Of a stretch of DNA of 64,000 nucleotides, positions 15,667-24,104 are shown piece by piece (within the stretch, counting starts at the first letter, position 1; each line of letters begins with the position of its first letter). The stretch comes from Streptomyces akebiae. GTDB taxonomy: Bacteria; Actinomycetota; Actinomycetes; Streptomycetales; Streptomycetaceae. The notes beneath the pieces were generated by a model that searched no databases, was not told the origin of the DNA, and worked only from the letters and a program-made list of their open reading frames with translations. The stretch covers positions 5,394,001 through 5,458,000 of the forward strand of contig NZ_CP080647.1 in NCBI RefSeq assembly GCF_019599145.1, written 5' to 3'. The position numbers were made by a program, and so were the translations under genes.

Positions 15667-18600
15667 CCGACAGTCCCAGTACCGCCGCGTCGGCGGCCGT
15701 CGGCGCGGACCTGGACCGACGGGTGGTCGCCGCAGGTACGCATCTGCGGTTCGCCCTCCTCGTCGTCCTGATCGCGACAGCCTCCATCAATCTGATGTCC
15801 CTCAGCGTCCCGCAGCAGGCGGACGTGAAGTGGCTGTGGACGGTCGTCGGCACGGTCGCCGTGTTCGGCGCCGCCGGGCTGCTGTTCTGGCTGGCACCGG
15901 CCTGGAAGCGGCGCCGGGCCGGGCTTGTCGAGATCGGCGATCCCGACCTCCTCGGCGAACTCGCCACGTTGGCCCAGCGGGCCGGGGTCACCCCGGCTCC
16001 GGCCTTCCGGCTGGCTCCGACGGCCGTGACGGCCAGCGCGTCGGCGTTCGGGCACCGGCGCTCGCGCACCGTGTGCCTGCACGCGGGTCTGCTGGTCCGG
16101 CGGGCTCAGGACCGTGAGGGCTTTGAATTCGTCGTCCTGCACGAGCTGGCCCACATCCGCAACCGCGATGTCGGGATCGCCTACGCCACCGAGGCCCTGT
16201 GGCGTTCGGTCGCGGTCCTCGTGGTCCTGCCCTACACGCTGCTCGCCCTGTACCCGATGCCCTGGGACCAGTCGCCGGCCGAGGCCCTCGACGTGTGGCG
16301 GACCCATTGGTCGCTGGGGCTGCGCGGGCTGTTCCACGTAGCCTTCCTGGTCGCACTGATCCTGCTGGCCCGCGGAGACGTGCTGCGCACCCGCGAGCTG
16401 TACGCCGATATCGACGCCGCCCGCTGGAACGGTGGCGTCCGGCGGCTGCCCGCTCCCGACTCGCGGTCCGGCGAGGGACGGCTGCGGCGGGTGCGAGACG
16501 CGTGGCGTGCGCATCCGGCATGGTCGGAGCGGGCGACCTCGCTGCTGGATCCCGGGCCCATGTTCGGCGTCCGGGTCTCCACCATGTTCCTGTCCGGTGT
16601 GGTGACCGCCCAGGTTGCCCTCAACCTCGACCTGGCCATACGGGATGTGACGGGATCCGAGACGTCATGGTCCGCGGACTTGCCCGAGTGGACGGCTGCC
16701 GCGCTCGTCACCGGGATCGCCGGAGTCGCCGTGTGGCGGGCGGTGGCGTATGCGGTGGCCTGCGGGCTGCGGGTGCCGTCCGGGTTGCGAGCGGGGCTCG
16801 CGTTGGGACTGGGGCTGGGCGTCGGTGAACTGCTCACCTTCCGGCACGCGGGCACGGGCTGGCTACCGCCGGCGCCGCAGGTGCTCCTCCTCCTGGCCGT
16901 CGGGTCGGCCGTCCTGCTGTGGTGGGCCGCCCAGTGTGCCGAGCTGTGGGTGACGACGTCACGGGGCCGTTCCCTGGTGCCCAGCCATCTGATCGGAACG
17001 GCCGCGCTGCTCGTGGTCTACGGCGGCTGGTTCACCTGGTGGACGTCGCGCGGGCACCTCTTCACGGGCGGGGACTTCCTCGCCCGGATGGACTGGGACG
17101 CCGTGCTCGGCCAGGTGTACCCCGGCACGCCGCCGGACCAGATGCCCTATCTGGCCGTGCTCAAGTGGCAGTTCTATGTGCCGCCGGTCACGTCTTCGAC
17201 GATGGTGCATGTCGGCGGGACCGTGCTGTGGCTGTTCCCGCTCGCCGTGTGGGCCCGCCCTCAGGGGCTCGGCCCGGCGTCGTGGCTGCGGCGGGCGCGA
17301 CCGCTGGGGCCGTGGCCCGACCTCGACGGGACAGTGCCCGCGATGCGGTGGCTGCTGACCCGGGTGGCGGCGGGCGGCGCGTTCACCGTGCTGGTCCTGC
17401 TCGGAACCCGGATGTGGCTGCACCGTACGCGCCCGCCCGCCGGTTTCCGCGGCGGAGCCTGGCTCACCCAGGTTTCGGCGGTCAGCCTGCTCGCCGTCCT
17501 GGCGGCGGTGGCGGTCACGACGTGCGTGGTGTTCGCGACGACGGAACGGCACCGGCTGGCGATGGCCCTGGCGGTCGGTGGCTCGGTGCTGCTGGCCGGT
17601 CTGGCGGCGGCGTTCGTGTTCGCCTCCGCCGACGGCTGTGTGCCGGGCGCGCAAGCGGTGGTCTCGAACTGCTTCTGGGAGAGCCGGCCCGGATGGATCA
17701 TGGTGCACACCATCCTCGCCCCGCACGGTCTCGGCCTCGGTTTCTACGCCGTGACGGTCACCACGCTGCTGGCGGCAGCGGTGAGCCGACGTCCGGTACG
17801 AGTCCCGCGGCGGCGGTGGACACGCTCGTACGGGCATGCGTACGCACAGGAAAGGGCGGCGAAGCGCTGGAGGCGTCGGCTCCTGCCCGCCGCTGTGTGC
17901 GCCGGGGCCGGAGCCGCTGCGATCGTGGTGTGCCGGGCGGTACTGGCGGGGCTCCGTCCGCCGAAGGCCCAGGCGATGGAAGGCGGTCAGTGGCTGCCGG
18001 ATGTGATGCTGTGGACGGCGGCGACCCTGGTCACGGTGGCGACGGTCGTCTCGATCGTGGTGGCGATGCGCGCCCGTGGCGCGTGGTGGCCCGTGTCGGC
18101 TGCCGGCGCGGGGGCGGTGAGCCTGCTGACCGGACTGCTCACTGCGACGACGCTCACCCTGGCCGAAGGCTGCGTGCCCGGTCTGGCAACGCTGTGGGCC
18201 GGGTGCGACCCACGGTTCGGGCCGGTGTGGCAGCTGACCCGGCTTCTGCTGCTCCCTCTTCTCGCGGCCTTGGCGGTGCCTGCCGGGGCGTTGACGGTGC
18301 TGATCGTGCTCTCGCTGCGCGCGCTGCCGCTCGCCCCGCCCGAGGTCCGGTGGCGGCGCCGGATGCTGCGGTCGGCGTATGTGGTGGCGGCCTGTCTGGC
18401 CCCGGTGCTGCTGCTCAGCGGCCAGCGGGAACTGGCGGCGTTCGCGGACCCCTCGACCGCGCAGGGCCGACAGGGAGAGCGGGCTCGGCAGAAGGCGGAG
18501 CAGCGGGAGCAGTTACGGGCATGGCTCGACAAGGGCGGTCTGGCCGCGCTGAACGCCTATGCGAGCGACTACCGCGCCTTGGCGGAAGCGTTGACCGAAC

Positions 18601-18908
18601 ACCCGCCCGCGGAGGGGTACCCCCACGATGTGTACCGACCGGTGTGCGCCTTCTGGGCCGCGGACGGTGCCAGAGCCGCACTCCTTCCTGCCCCGCCGTT
18701 CGATGCCCCGGAGGCCACCGACTGGGCTTCCATCGCAGAGCACGCCCAGCGAGGCGGCGGGTTGTGCGGCGACGGCCTGACCCTGGGGTCCGTCCCCCTC
18801 ACCGAGCGGGGTGTCCGTGAGCTGGCCACGGCGGCGGACCAGTACACCGCCCTGTCGGTGGCCCTCTACACCTTTCTCTATCCCGGAGGAAAGCAGGAGG
18901 CGAACTGA
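15663..18908 (+). CDS. Very large membrane M48-type zinc metalloprotease
   Basis: This 1081-residue protein has two membrane segments at about 22-45 and 60-80, then an HtpX/M48-like catalytic domain with HELAH (His160, Glu161, His164), followed by RNRDVGIAYATEALW. HtpX-type proteases are usually about 300 residues. Here the remaining about 700 residues consist of many additional hydrophobic segments (roughly a dozen or more) and a soluble C-terminal region with Glu/Arg-rich helix (RQGERARQKAEQREQLRAWL). The GTG start overlaps the stop of the previous gene. It is probably involved in membrane-protein quality control or regulated proteolysis. The extended membrane part is not recognised. Confidence 0.8.
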   Translation: MTDSPSTAASAAVGADLDRRVVAAGTHLRFALLVVLIATASINLMSLSVPQQADVKWLWTVVGTVAVFGAAGLLFWLAPAWKRRRAGLVEIGDPDLLGELATLAQRAGVTPAPAFRLAPTAVTASASAFGHRRSRTVCLHAGLLVRRAQDREGFEFVVLHELAHIRNRDVGIAYATEALWRSVAVLVVLPYTLLALYPMPWDQSPAEALDVWRTHWSLGLRGLFHVAFLVALILLARGDVLRTRELYADIDAARWNGGVRRLPAPDSRSGEGRLRRVRDAWRAHPAWSERATSLLDPGPMFGVRVSTMFLSGVVTAQVALNLDLAIRDVTGSETSWSADLPEWTAAALVTGIAGVAVWRAVAYAVACGLRVPSGLRAGLALGLGLGVGELLTFRHAGTGWLPPAPQVLLLLAVGSAVLLWWAAQCAELWVTTSRGRSLVPSHLIGTAALLVVYGGWFTWWTSRGHLFTGGDFLARMDWDAVLGQVYPGTPPDQMPYLAVLKWQFYVPPVTSSTMVHVGGTVLWLFPLAVWARPQGLGPASWLRRARPLGPWPDLDGTVPAMRWLLTRVAAGGAFTVLVLLGTRMWLHRTRPPAGFRGGAWLTQVSAVSLLAVLAAVAVTTCVVFATTERHRLAMALAVGGSVLLAGLAAAFVFASADGCVPGAQAVVSNCFWESRPGWIMVHTILAPHGLGLGFYAVTVTTLLAAAVSRRPVRVPRRRWTRSYGHAYAQERAAKRWRRRLLPAAVCAGAGAAAIVVCRAVLAGLRPPKAQAMEGGQWLPDVMLWTAATLVTVATVVSIVVAMRARGAWWPVSAAGAGAVSLLTGLLTATTLTLAEGCVPGLATLWAGCDPRFGPVWQLTRLLLLPLLAALAVPAGALTVLIVLSLRALPLAPPEVRWRRRMLRSAYVVAACLAPVLLLSGQRELAAFADPSTAQGRQGERARQKAEQREQLRAWLDKGGLAALNAYASDYRALAEALTEHPPAEGYPHDVYRPVCAFWAADGARAALLPAPPFDAPEATDWASIAEHAQRGGGLCGDGLTLGSVPLTERGVRELATAADQYTALSVALYTFLYPGGKQEAN

Positions 18909-18952
18909 TGGACCGAGTCGGGGCACAGCCGCCGCTTCCTCCGGCATCGCGT

Positions 18953-20311
18953 TCAGGACTGCCCTCGTCCCGGTGCCGGAGGCGATGATGCCGTCGCCGG
19001 ATCGCGCGACGGCGTGAGTCTCGCCGTGGAGACGTACGACACCACCACCGCCACGATCACCAGCGGCATGACGGTGACCCCCTGAGCCCCGATCAGCAGG
19101 GTGGCCAGCAGGACGGAGACCAGCGGGAGCCGCAGCATCGCGGCGCTCATCGCCCCGATGCCCATCGCGAACCCCGCGACCAGGCTCAGCCCCGGCAGAT
19201 GGGAGCAGAGGATGCCGCCCGCCGCCCCCACGAACATCGCGGGGAAGATCGGGCCTCCCCTGAAAGCGCTGAGCGACACGCAATAGGCGAGGCCCTTGCA
19301 CAGCACCAGCAGAGCCAGCGCGCCCACCGAGTACGCGGCGCTGTGGGTGAGGAAGGGGTCCAGCGCCGTCTGCCCCGAATACAGCACGTCGGTCGCCTGT
19401 TTGTCCGTGCTCTCCGCGTAGCCGATCGCGAGTCCCGCCACGACCAGGCCCATGACCACGGTGGCAGGCACCCGTCGCCGCTCGACGCGCTCGCGGAGCC
19501 GCACGGCGAGCCACCGGATGCCCACACCCACGAGCGCGGCCGACAGCCCGATGACCAGCGCCCAGCCGAACTCCGCCGCTGTCGGGCGCGTCGCTTCGGG
19601 TACGTCGTGCAGGGCCAGCGAGTAGGTGCCCAGCCCGCTCCAGGAGCCCAGCCCGACGAAGACGAGCGCGCCGACCCCCGCGGCCAGCAGTCCGGGCACC
19701 AGCACCATCGTCATCATCGGCCCGCCCAGCCCGGAGGCCTCCATCAGGAGGAACGCCCCCAGCAGCGGCGACCCCAGCAGCGAGCTGACGGCCGCGAAAC
19801 TCCCGGCCGCGCCCAGCACCGCGCGCATCTGCTCCGGCGGGTCGCGTCTGACCAGCCGTACGGCACCGGCGGCGAGCCCGCTGCCGAGTGCCAGGAGGGG
19901 TGCCTCGGGCCCGAGGACGGCGGCGAAACAGAGCGTCGCCAGAGCGGCCAGGAAGATCCCGGGCAGTTCGACGGGCGGGGGCGCACCGGCCGGCTGGAAC
20001 CCGGCGCTCGGTTCATGTCCGCCGTGCCCCGGCAGGTACCGGACCGTCAGCCCCACCAGCAGTCCGCCGACGGCGAGCAACGGCAGCGGCCACCAGGCCG
20101 GCGTTCCGTCGAACCCCAGTGCTTCGGGCAGATCCGAGTAGATCAAGGGCTGGGCCTCGCCGACCAGGACGAGAAACCCGAACGCCGCCGCGGACACGGG
20201 CACGCCGACCAGCGCGACAATCGCCAGAAGCACCAGGTACGCACGGCTCCGGAGAAGCGCCACCGGATCCGGCGGCGACCCGGCCCCGGATCCGGTCCTC
20301 TCCACCGACAT
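18953..20311 (-). CDS. ClC-type chloride channel/transporter family protein
   Basis: A 452-residue polytopic membrane protein. ClC signatures are present in altered form: GPEAPLLALGSGLAAG (usual GREGP filter segment), LLGSPLLGAFLLMEA, and AFRGGPIFPAMFVGAAGG near residue 360 (usual GxFxP segment). It has about ten to twelve hydrophobic helices and no CBS domains. The start at 20311 is preferred over the GTG two codons upstream because GAGGAGG lies 8 nt before it. It may move chloride or fluoride or act as a proton antiporter; the altered selectivity motif leaves the ion open. It stands alone, convergent with the M48 gene. Confidence 0.8.
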   Translation of the reverse strand: MSVERTGSGAGSPPDPVALLRSRAYLVLLAIVALVGVPVSAAAFGFLVLVGEAQPLIYSDLPEALGFDGTPAWWPLPLLAVGGLLVGLTVRYLPGHGGHEPSAGFQPAGAPPPVELPGIFLAALATLCFAAVLGPEAPLLALGSGLAAGAVRLVRRDPPEQMRAVLGAAGSFAAVSSLLGSPLLGAFLLMEASGLGGPMMTMVLVPGLLAAGVGALVFVGLGSWSGLGTYSLALHDVPEATRPTAAEFGWALVIGLSAALVGVGIRWLAVRLRERVERRRVPATVVMGLVVAGLAIGYAESTDKQATDVLYSGQTALDPFLTHSAAYSVGALALLVLCKGLAYCVSLSAFRGGPIFPAMFVGAAGGILCSHLPGLSLVAGFAMGIGAMSAAMLRLPLVSVLLATLLIGAQGVTVMPLVIVAVVVSYVSTARLTPSRDPATASSPPAPGRGQS

Positions 20312-20559
20312 GCGCACTGCCTCCTCGCATCGCCACCGCCGAACCGAACCCGGAAGGCCTCCGCGACCGAGGTGCCTGCCGCGATTCCGAGCCTCACACG
20401 CCGTCCTGAGGCAGGCATGCCGACACGGCCCATGTGTGTCACGGCGACGGCGTCCCTACGACCGGATCTCCTCGGCGTCGCGGTCGGAGGGGCAGTGGGA
20501 GGGAAGGGGCGGGGGAAGAGCCGAGGGTGAGGAGTCGAGGGTGAGGAGAGGGGCCAGGC

Positions 20560-21132
20560 GTGATCGAGGCGGAGTTGAAGGCCCGTGTCCGTGTGCCGGA
20601 GGTGGTCGCGCGGGCGCTCGACGAGTTGGGGGAGGGCAGGTCCGAGTCCTACCGGGACACGTACTACGACCTGCCCGACGGCAGTCTGCGGGCGCGGGAC
20701 GAGGAGTTGCGGCTGCGGTTCGTGGCCGACCACGGCACGGGGGACCGGCGCACGCTGCTCACGTTCAAGGGGGCCGCCGTGGACGAGGCGTCCGGTTCGA
20801 AGCCCGAGTACGAGACGCGGGTGGAGGACTCGCAGAACGCGCACGCCATCCTGGAGCACCTCGGCTACGTACCGGCGATCGTGTTCGAGAAGCGGTGCCG
20901 TAGCCATGCCTTCGAGGCGTACGGGCGACAGCTGCTCGCCACCCTCGTACGGGTCCCCGAGTTGGACGGCACGTTCCTGGAGGTCGAGACCCTGGTCCAG
21001 GAGGAGGCCGAGGTTGTCGCGGCCCTCGACGACATCCGCGCCGTGCTCGCCGACCTCGGTATCGCCCCGGAGGACCTCACCCGCGAGCTCTACACCGAGG
21101 CGGTGGCGGCAGCCCGCCGTACCCAGCCCTAG
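20560..21132 (+). CDS. CYTH-domain protein, class IV adenylate cyclase (CyaB-like)
   Basis: A 190-residue single-domain CYTH protein. The N-terminal MIEAELKARV carries the ExExK-type metal/phosphate-binding motif. RDTYYDLPDG, EELRLRF, LLTFKG, EYETRVED, VFEKRCRSH and FLEVETLV are the alternating charged strands that line the triphosphate tunnel. The family includes class IV adenylate cyclases, thiamine triphosphatases and inorganic triphosphatases, so the reaction is not certain. The GTG start has GAGGAGAGG 8 nt upstream. A strong hairpin at 21174-21209 ends the transcript. Confidence 0.85.
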   Translation: MIEAELKARVRVPEVVARALDELGEGRSESYRDTYYDLPDGSLRARDEELRLRFVADHGTGDRRTLLTFKGAAVDEASGSKPEYETRVEDSQNAHAILEHLGYVPAIVFEKRCRSHAFEAYGRQLLATLVRVPELDGTFLEVETLVQEEAEVVAALDDIRAVLADLGIAPEDLTRELYTEAVAAARRTQP

Positions 21133-21173
21133 CCGACAGGCCAGGGGGCGCAAGGGCGTGCAGCACACAAACA

Positions 21174-21209
21174 CCTGAGGCCGGAATCCTTTCGGATTCC
21201 GGCCTCAGG
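21174..21209. terminator. Bidirectional terminator between cyaB-like gene and tRNA-fMet
   Basis: A perfect 16-bp stem (CCTGAGGCCGGAATCC and its complement) with loop TTTC lies between the converging plus-strand CYTH gene and minus-strand tRNA-fMet, starting 8 bp beyond the tRNA 3' end. It can end both transcripts. Confidence 0.85.
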
Positions 21210-21216
21210 CCTTCAG

Positions 21217-21290
21217 TAGCGGGGACAGGATTTGAACCTGCGACCTCTGGGTTATGAGCCCAGCGAGCTACCGAGCTGCTCCACCCCGCG
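21217..21290 (-). tRNA. tRNA-fMet (anticodon CAU), initiator
   Basis: Read on the minus strand from 21290, a 74-nt cloverleaf begins CGCGGGGTGGAGCAGCTCGG. The anticodon arm GGG-CTCATAA-CCC carries the three G-C pairs of initiator tRNAs. The T arm is GCAGG-TTCAAAT-CCTGT. The acceptor has an unpaired first position (C1 against U72), another initiator feature. The 3' CCA is not encoded. Confidence 0.95.
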
Positions 21291-21378
21291 TCGTTGAAAC
21301 CAGTGTACGCCATCCGCGGGACCCCTGAGCACACGGTTAACGGCGGCCCCCGTCCGGCGGCTGTCGCGGCGGCCCCGC

Positions 21379-22536
21379 TCAGCCCAGCAGATGCCTGTTG
21401 GGTGCCTTCGCCCGCTCCTCGTACTCCGGCACCACCACCACTTCGGCGCCCTCCGCCGACAGCACCGCGTTGCCCGCCGCCGCGTCCTCGACGAACGTGT
21501 CCGGCTCGCGCCAGGCCGTGACGACGCGGCGGACGCCCGCGTCGAGGACGAGCCGGGCGCAGGGCGCGGGCCGGGAGGCGCGGTGGGCGCACGGTTCGAG
21601 GCTGCTGTAGACCGTGGCGGAGGCGAGGCGCGGGTCGGTGGGGTCGAGCTTGGCGAGGGCGGCCTCCTCGGCGTGGACCACGGGGTCGTCGCCCTCGCGG
21701 GAGTGGCCGCGGGCCAGTTCCGTACCGTCCGCCGCGACCACGACGGCCCCCACGCTGAACGCGGTCCGCGAGGGCGGGCACGCGGCGGCCAGGGTGCAGG
21801 CGAGGTCGAGCCAGTGCCGGTCGGCGGGGGAGACGGCCGGGCCCGTGCCGGGGACCGTGGGGGCGTAGCGGATGAGGACGACGTCGCCGACCGGCCGGGT
21901 CTCCAGCAGCCGCAGCCGGCTCTTCGGCCCGCCGGGGTAGGCACCCGTCCCGAACAGCCGGGGCGCGTCCGCCTCGCCCACGAAGAGCGGTGCGACGGCC
22001 AGCTGCACCTCGTCCGCGAGGCCCTGCTGGAGGAGCTGGGTGTGGACCCGGCCGCCGCCTTCCACCATGAGGTGGCGGATGCCGCGCACGTCTCCGAGGT
22101 GGTCGAGGACGGCCGTCCACTCCAGCTCGGGGCCGACGGAGACCACGGCCACGCCCTGCGGTCCTGTCGGCAGGCCCAGCCCGTGCAGCCGTTCCGCGCC
22201 CTTGTCGGTCGTGTACACGACCTTCTCGCCGCCGGTGTGCCAGAACCGGGCCGCCGGGTCGAGTTCGCCGGACGCGCTGACCGTGACCTTGAGCGGGTAC
22301 TCGGGGAGCCCGGCGGCGACCCGGGCCGCACGCCGCTCGGGGGAGTTGACCAGCAGCCGGGGGTTGTCGGTGCGCAGGGTGCCGGCGCCGATCAGGATGG
22401 CGTCGCTGGCCGCGCGCACCTCGTCGACCCGGTCGAAGTCGGCCGGTCCGGAGAGCAGCAGCCGCTCGGGTCCGGTGTCGTCCAGGAAGCCGTCGAGGGA
22501 GACGGCGGCGGACAACAGGACGTAGGGCTGGGGCAT
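21379..22536 (-). CDS. Riboflavin-type reductase-deaminase fusion (RibD domains in reversed order)
   Basis: A 385-residue protein. The N-terminal half (about 1-230) is a RibD_C/dihydrofolate-reductase-like domain (YVLLSAAVSLDGFLDD, AILIGAGTLRTDNPRLL, HLMVEGGGRVHTQLL). The C-terminal half is a cytidine-deaminase-fold zinc domain (VHAEEAALAKLDPTD and SSLEPCAHRASRPAPC). Canonical RibD has deaminase first and reductase second. The likely reactions are deamination and side-chain reduction of the pyrimidine intermediate of riboflavin synthesis, or a related pyrimidine/pteridine. The start at 22536 has AAGGGAG upstream on the minus strand. It is divergent from a MarR gene, and ribA lies just beyond, which supports a flavin role. 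Confidence 0.85.
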   Translation of the reverse strand: MPQPYVLLSAAVSLDGFLDDTGPERLLLSGPADFDRVDEVRAASDAILIGAGTLRTDNPRLLVNSPERRAARVAAGLPEYPLKVTVSASGELDPAARFWHTGGEKVVYTTDKGAERLHGLGLPTGPQGVAVVSVGPELEWTAVLDHLGDVRGIRHLMVEGGGRVHTQLLQQGLADEVQLAVAPLFVGEADAPRLFGTGAYPGGPKSRLRLLETRPVGDVVLIRYAPTVPGTGPAVSPADRHWLDLACTLAAACPPSRTAFSVGAVVVAADGTELARGHSREGDDPVVHAEEAALAKLDPTDPRLASATVYSSLEPCAHRASRPAPCARLVLDAGVRRVVTAWREPDTFVEDAAAGNAVLSAEGAEVVVVPEYEERAKAPNRHLLG

Positions 22537-22548
22537 GGACGCGCTCCC

Positions 22549-22584
22549 TTGGTTCAAGTTTTAAACAATAACTACACTGTACGT
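22549..22584 (+). promoter_or_regulatory. Promoter and putative operator of the leaderless marR gene
   Basis: A -35-like TTGGTT (22549-22554) and a -10 TACACT (22573-22578) are separated by 18 bp; the -10 is followed by 6 nt and then the ATG at 22585. There is no ribosome binding site, so transcription probably starts at or next to the A of ATG. TTCAAGTTTTAAAC in the spacer resembles the palindromes upstream of ribA and overlaps the divergent gene's leader, so MarR binding here could control both genes. Confidence 0.5.
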
Positions 22585-23148
22585 ATGACGACCCGCTGGC
22601 TCACCCCCGACGAACAGCGTGCCTGGCGTGCCTACGTGGCCGCGAGTTCCCTCCTGGAGGACGCGCTCGATCGGCAGCTCCAGCAGGAGGCCGGCCTGCC
22701 GCACCTCTACTACTCCGTGCTGTCCGGTCTCTCCGAGGCGCCGGAGCGCCGGATGCGGATGACCGAGCTCGCCGAGCGTCTGAAGATCACGCGCAGTCGG
22801 CTGACGTACGTCGTGACCAGGCTGGAGAAGGACGGCGTGGTCCGGCGCGAGGACTGCCAGTGGGACAAGCGCGGCAGTGTCGCCGTGCTCACCGACGAGG
22901 GCATGACCCTGCTGGAGCGCACGGCGCCGGGGCACGTCGAGACGGTGCGCAAGGCCGTCTTCGACCACCTCAGTCCCGAGCAGATCGCTCAGTTCGAGGA
23001 GATCTGCGCGACCATCGCGACGGCGATCCAGGGCGGGGACCCCCGGACGGCCCCCGGCTCGGACGACCTTCCGTGGCGCCGCCGCGCGTGTCCGTCGGGC
23101 CAGCAGGACGAGCAGCGGGGATCCGAGCCGTCGGGACGAGCGGGATAG
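22585..23148 (+). CDS. MarR-family transcriptional regulator
   Basis: A 187-residue MarR protein: helical dimerisation region (WRAYVAASSLLEDALDRQLQ), winged helix-turn-helix (RMTELAERLKITRSRLTYVV, TRLEKDGVVRREDCQWDKRG, SVAVLTDEGMTLLERTAP) and C-terminal helices. The last about 30 residues are low complexity and end within a 24-bp direct repeat, so the C-terminus may have been altered by repeat expansion. It sits between the RibD-like fusion gene (divergent) and ribA (downstream, 185 bp), with similar palindromes at both promoters; it is a candidate regulator of this flavin locus. Ligand unknown. Confidence 0.85.
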   Translation: MTTRWLTPDEQRAWRAYVAASSLLEDALDRQLQQEAGLPHLYYSVLSGLSEAPERRMRMTELAERLKITRSRLTYVVTRLEKDGVVRREDCQWDKRGSVAVLTDEGMTLLERTAPGHVETVRKAVFDHLSPEQIAQFEEICATIATAIQGGDPRTAPGSDDLPWRRRACPSGQQDEQRGSEPSGRAG

Positions 23149-23201
23149 CGGGGTCCGAGCCGTCGGGACGAGCGGGATCCGAATGGGCAGGGCGAGCGGG
23201 A
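23122..23201. repeat. Short direct repeats at the 3' end of marR
   Basis: A 24-bp unit starting TCCGAGCCGTCGGGACGAGC occurs at 23122-23145 and identically at 23154-23177, with a degenerate third copy at 23178-23201. The marR stop codon lies between copies one and two. Confidence 0.7.
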
Positions 23202-23238
23202 TCGTGCGTGACGGGGATGTGACGAATCCCCAATTCGG

Positions 23239-23304
23239 TTGCTTGAAATTTGAAGCACGGGTTAGAGTCGCTGCGAGCGCTGTGCTTCAAAACTGAAGCA
23301 CAGC
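23239..23304 (+). promoter_or_regulatory. ribA promoter with two operator-like palindromes
   Basis: TTGCTT (23239-23244), an 18-bp spacer and TAGAGT (23263-23268) form a housekeeping-type promoter. An imperfect palindrome GCTTGAAATTTGAAGC (23241-23256) overlaps the -35 and spacer. A second, perfect one (23279-23304) has arms GCTGTGCTTCA and its complement around AAAC, just after the expected transcription start. Both share the TTGAA/TTCAA half-sites typical of MarR-family operators. Confidence 0.55.
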
Positions 23305-23333
23305 GACACCCCGCACCAGGACCGGAGAACCGC

Positions 23334-23987
23334 ATGCCCGACTTTCCCGCTGCCACCCCGCGTGCCCGCGTCCGGGTACCGCTGCGTTTCCAGGACGGCT
23401 ACGGCGTCGACGCCGACATGGTCACCTTCCACGACCTCGTCGACGGCCGGGAGCACCTGGCGGTCGTCCTCGGCGACCCGGCCCCCGGCACGGCCCCGCT
23501 GGTCCGGCTGCACTCCGAGTGCCTGACCGGCGACGTGTTCGGCTCGGCCCGCTGCGACTGCGGCCCGCAGCTGCGCGAGGCGGTGGAGCGGATCGCCGAC
23601 CGCGGCGGCGTCCTCCTCTACCTCCGCCAGGAGGGCCGGGGCATCGGCCTCTACAACAAGCTCGACGCGTACGCCCTCCAGGACCAGGGCCTCGACACCT
23701 ACGAGGCGAACGCGGCGCTCGGACTGCCGGAGGACGCCCGGGACTACACGGCGGCGGCCCAGATGCTGGGGGCCCTCGGCATCGACGAGCTCGACCTGCT
23801 CTCCAACAACCCCGACAAGGCCCAGCAGTTGCGCGACCTCGGCGTGAGCGTCCGCGACCGCGTCCCCACGGGCGTCTTCACCACCGCCCACAACGTCCGC
23901 TACCTCCGCGCCAAGGTCCTCCAGACCCAGCACACCCTCCCCCTGCACGAGCTGACGGGCGGCCTGACGGGCCTCTCGGCGGGCTGA
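23334..23987 (+). CDS. ribA: GTP cyclohydrolase II (stand-alone)
   Basis: A 217-residue enzyme that opens GTP and removes formate and pyrophosphate, the first committed step of riboflavin synthesis. Key features: zinc ligands in SECLTGDVFGSARCDCGPQL (Cys-x10-Cys-x-Cys), the catalytic RQEGRGIGLYNKLDAYALQ, GLDTYEANAALGLPEDARDY and the C-terminal LLSNNPDK followed by RVPTGVFTTAHN. No DHBP-synthase (RibB) domain is fused, so it differs from the usual bifunctional RibBA. The ATG at 23334 has CGGAG upstream. Its promoter carries two palindromes, presumably for the adjacent MarR. Confidence 0.93.
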   Translation: MPDFPAATPRARVRVPLRFQDGYGVDADMVTFHDLVDGREHLAVVLGDPAPGTAPLVRLHSECLTGDVFGSARCDCGPQLREAVERIADRGGVLLYLRQEGRGIGLYNKLDAYALQDQGLDTYEANAALGLPEDARDYTAAAQMLGALGIDELDLLSNNPDKAQQLRDLGVSVRDRVPTGVFTTAHNVRYLRAKVLQTQHTLPLHELTGGLTGLSAG

Positions 23988-24104
23988 GCCCCGCCAGCCC
24001 CCCGGCACCCGCTGCGCCCGCCCTCCCGCACCTCCTCCGGCAGGGCCTAGCCCACTCGGCCCCACCGACTAGCCCCGCCGCCCACCCCCGGAAACCCTGT
24101 ATCC

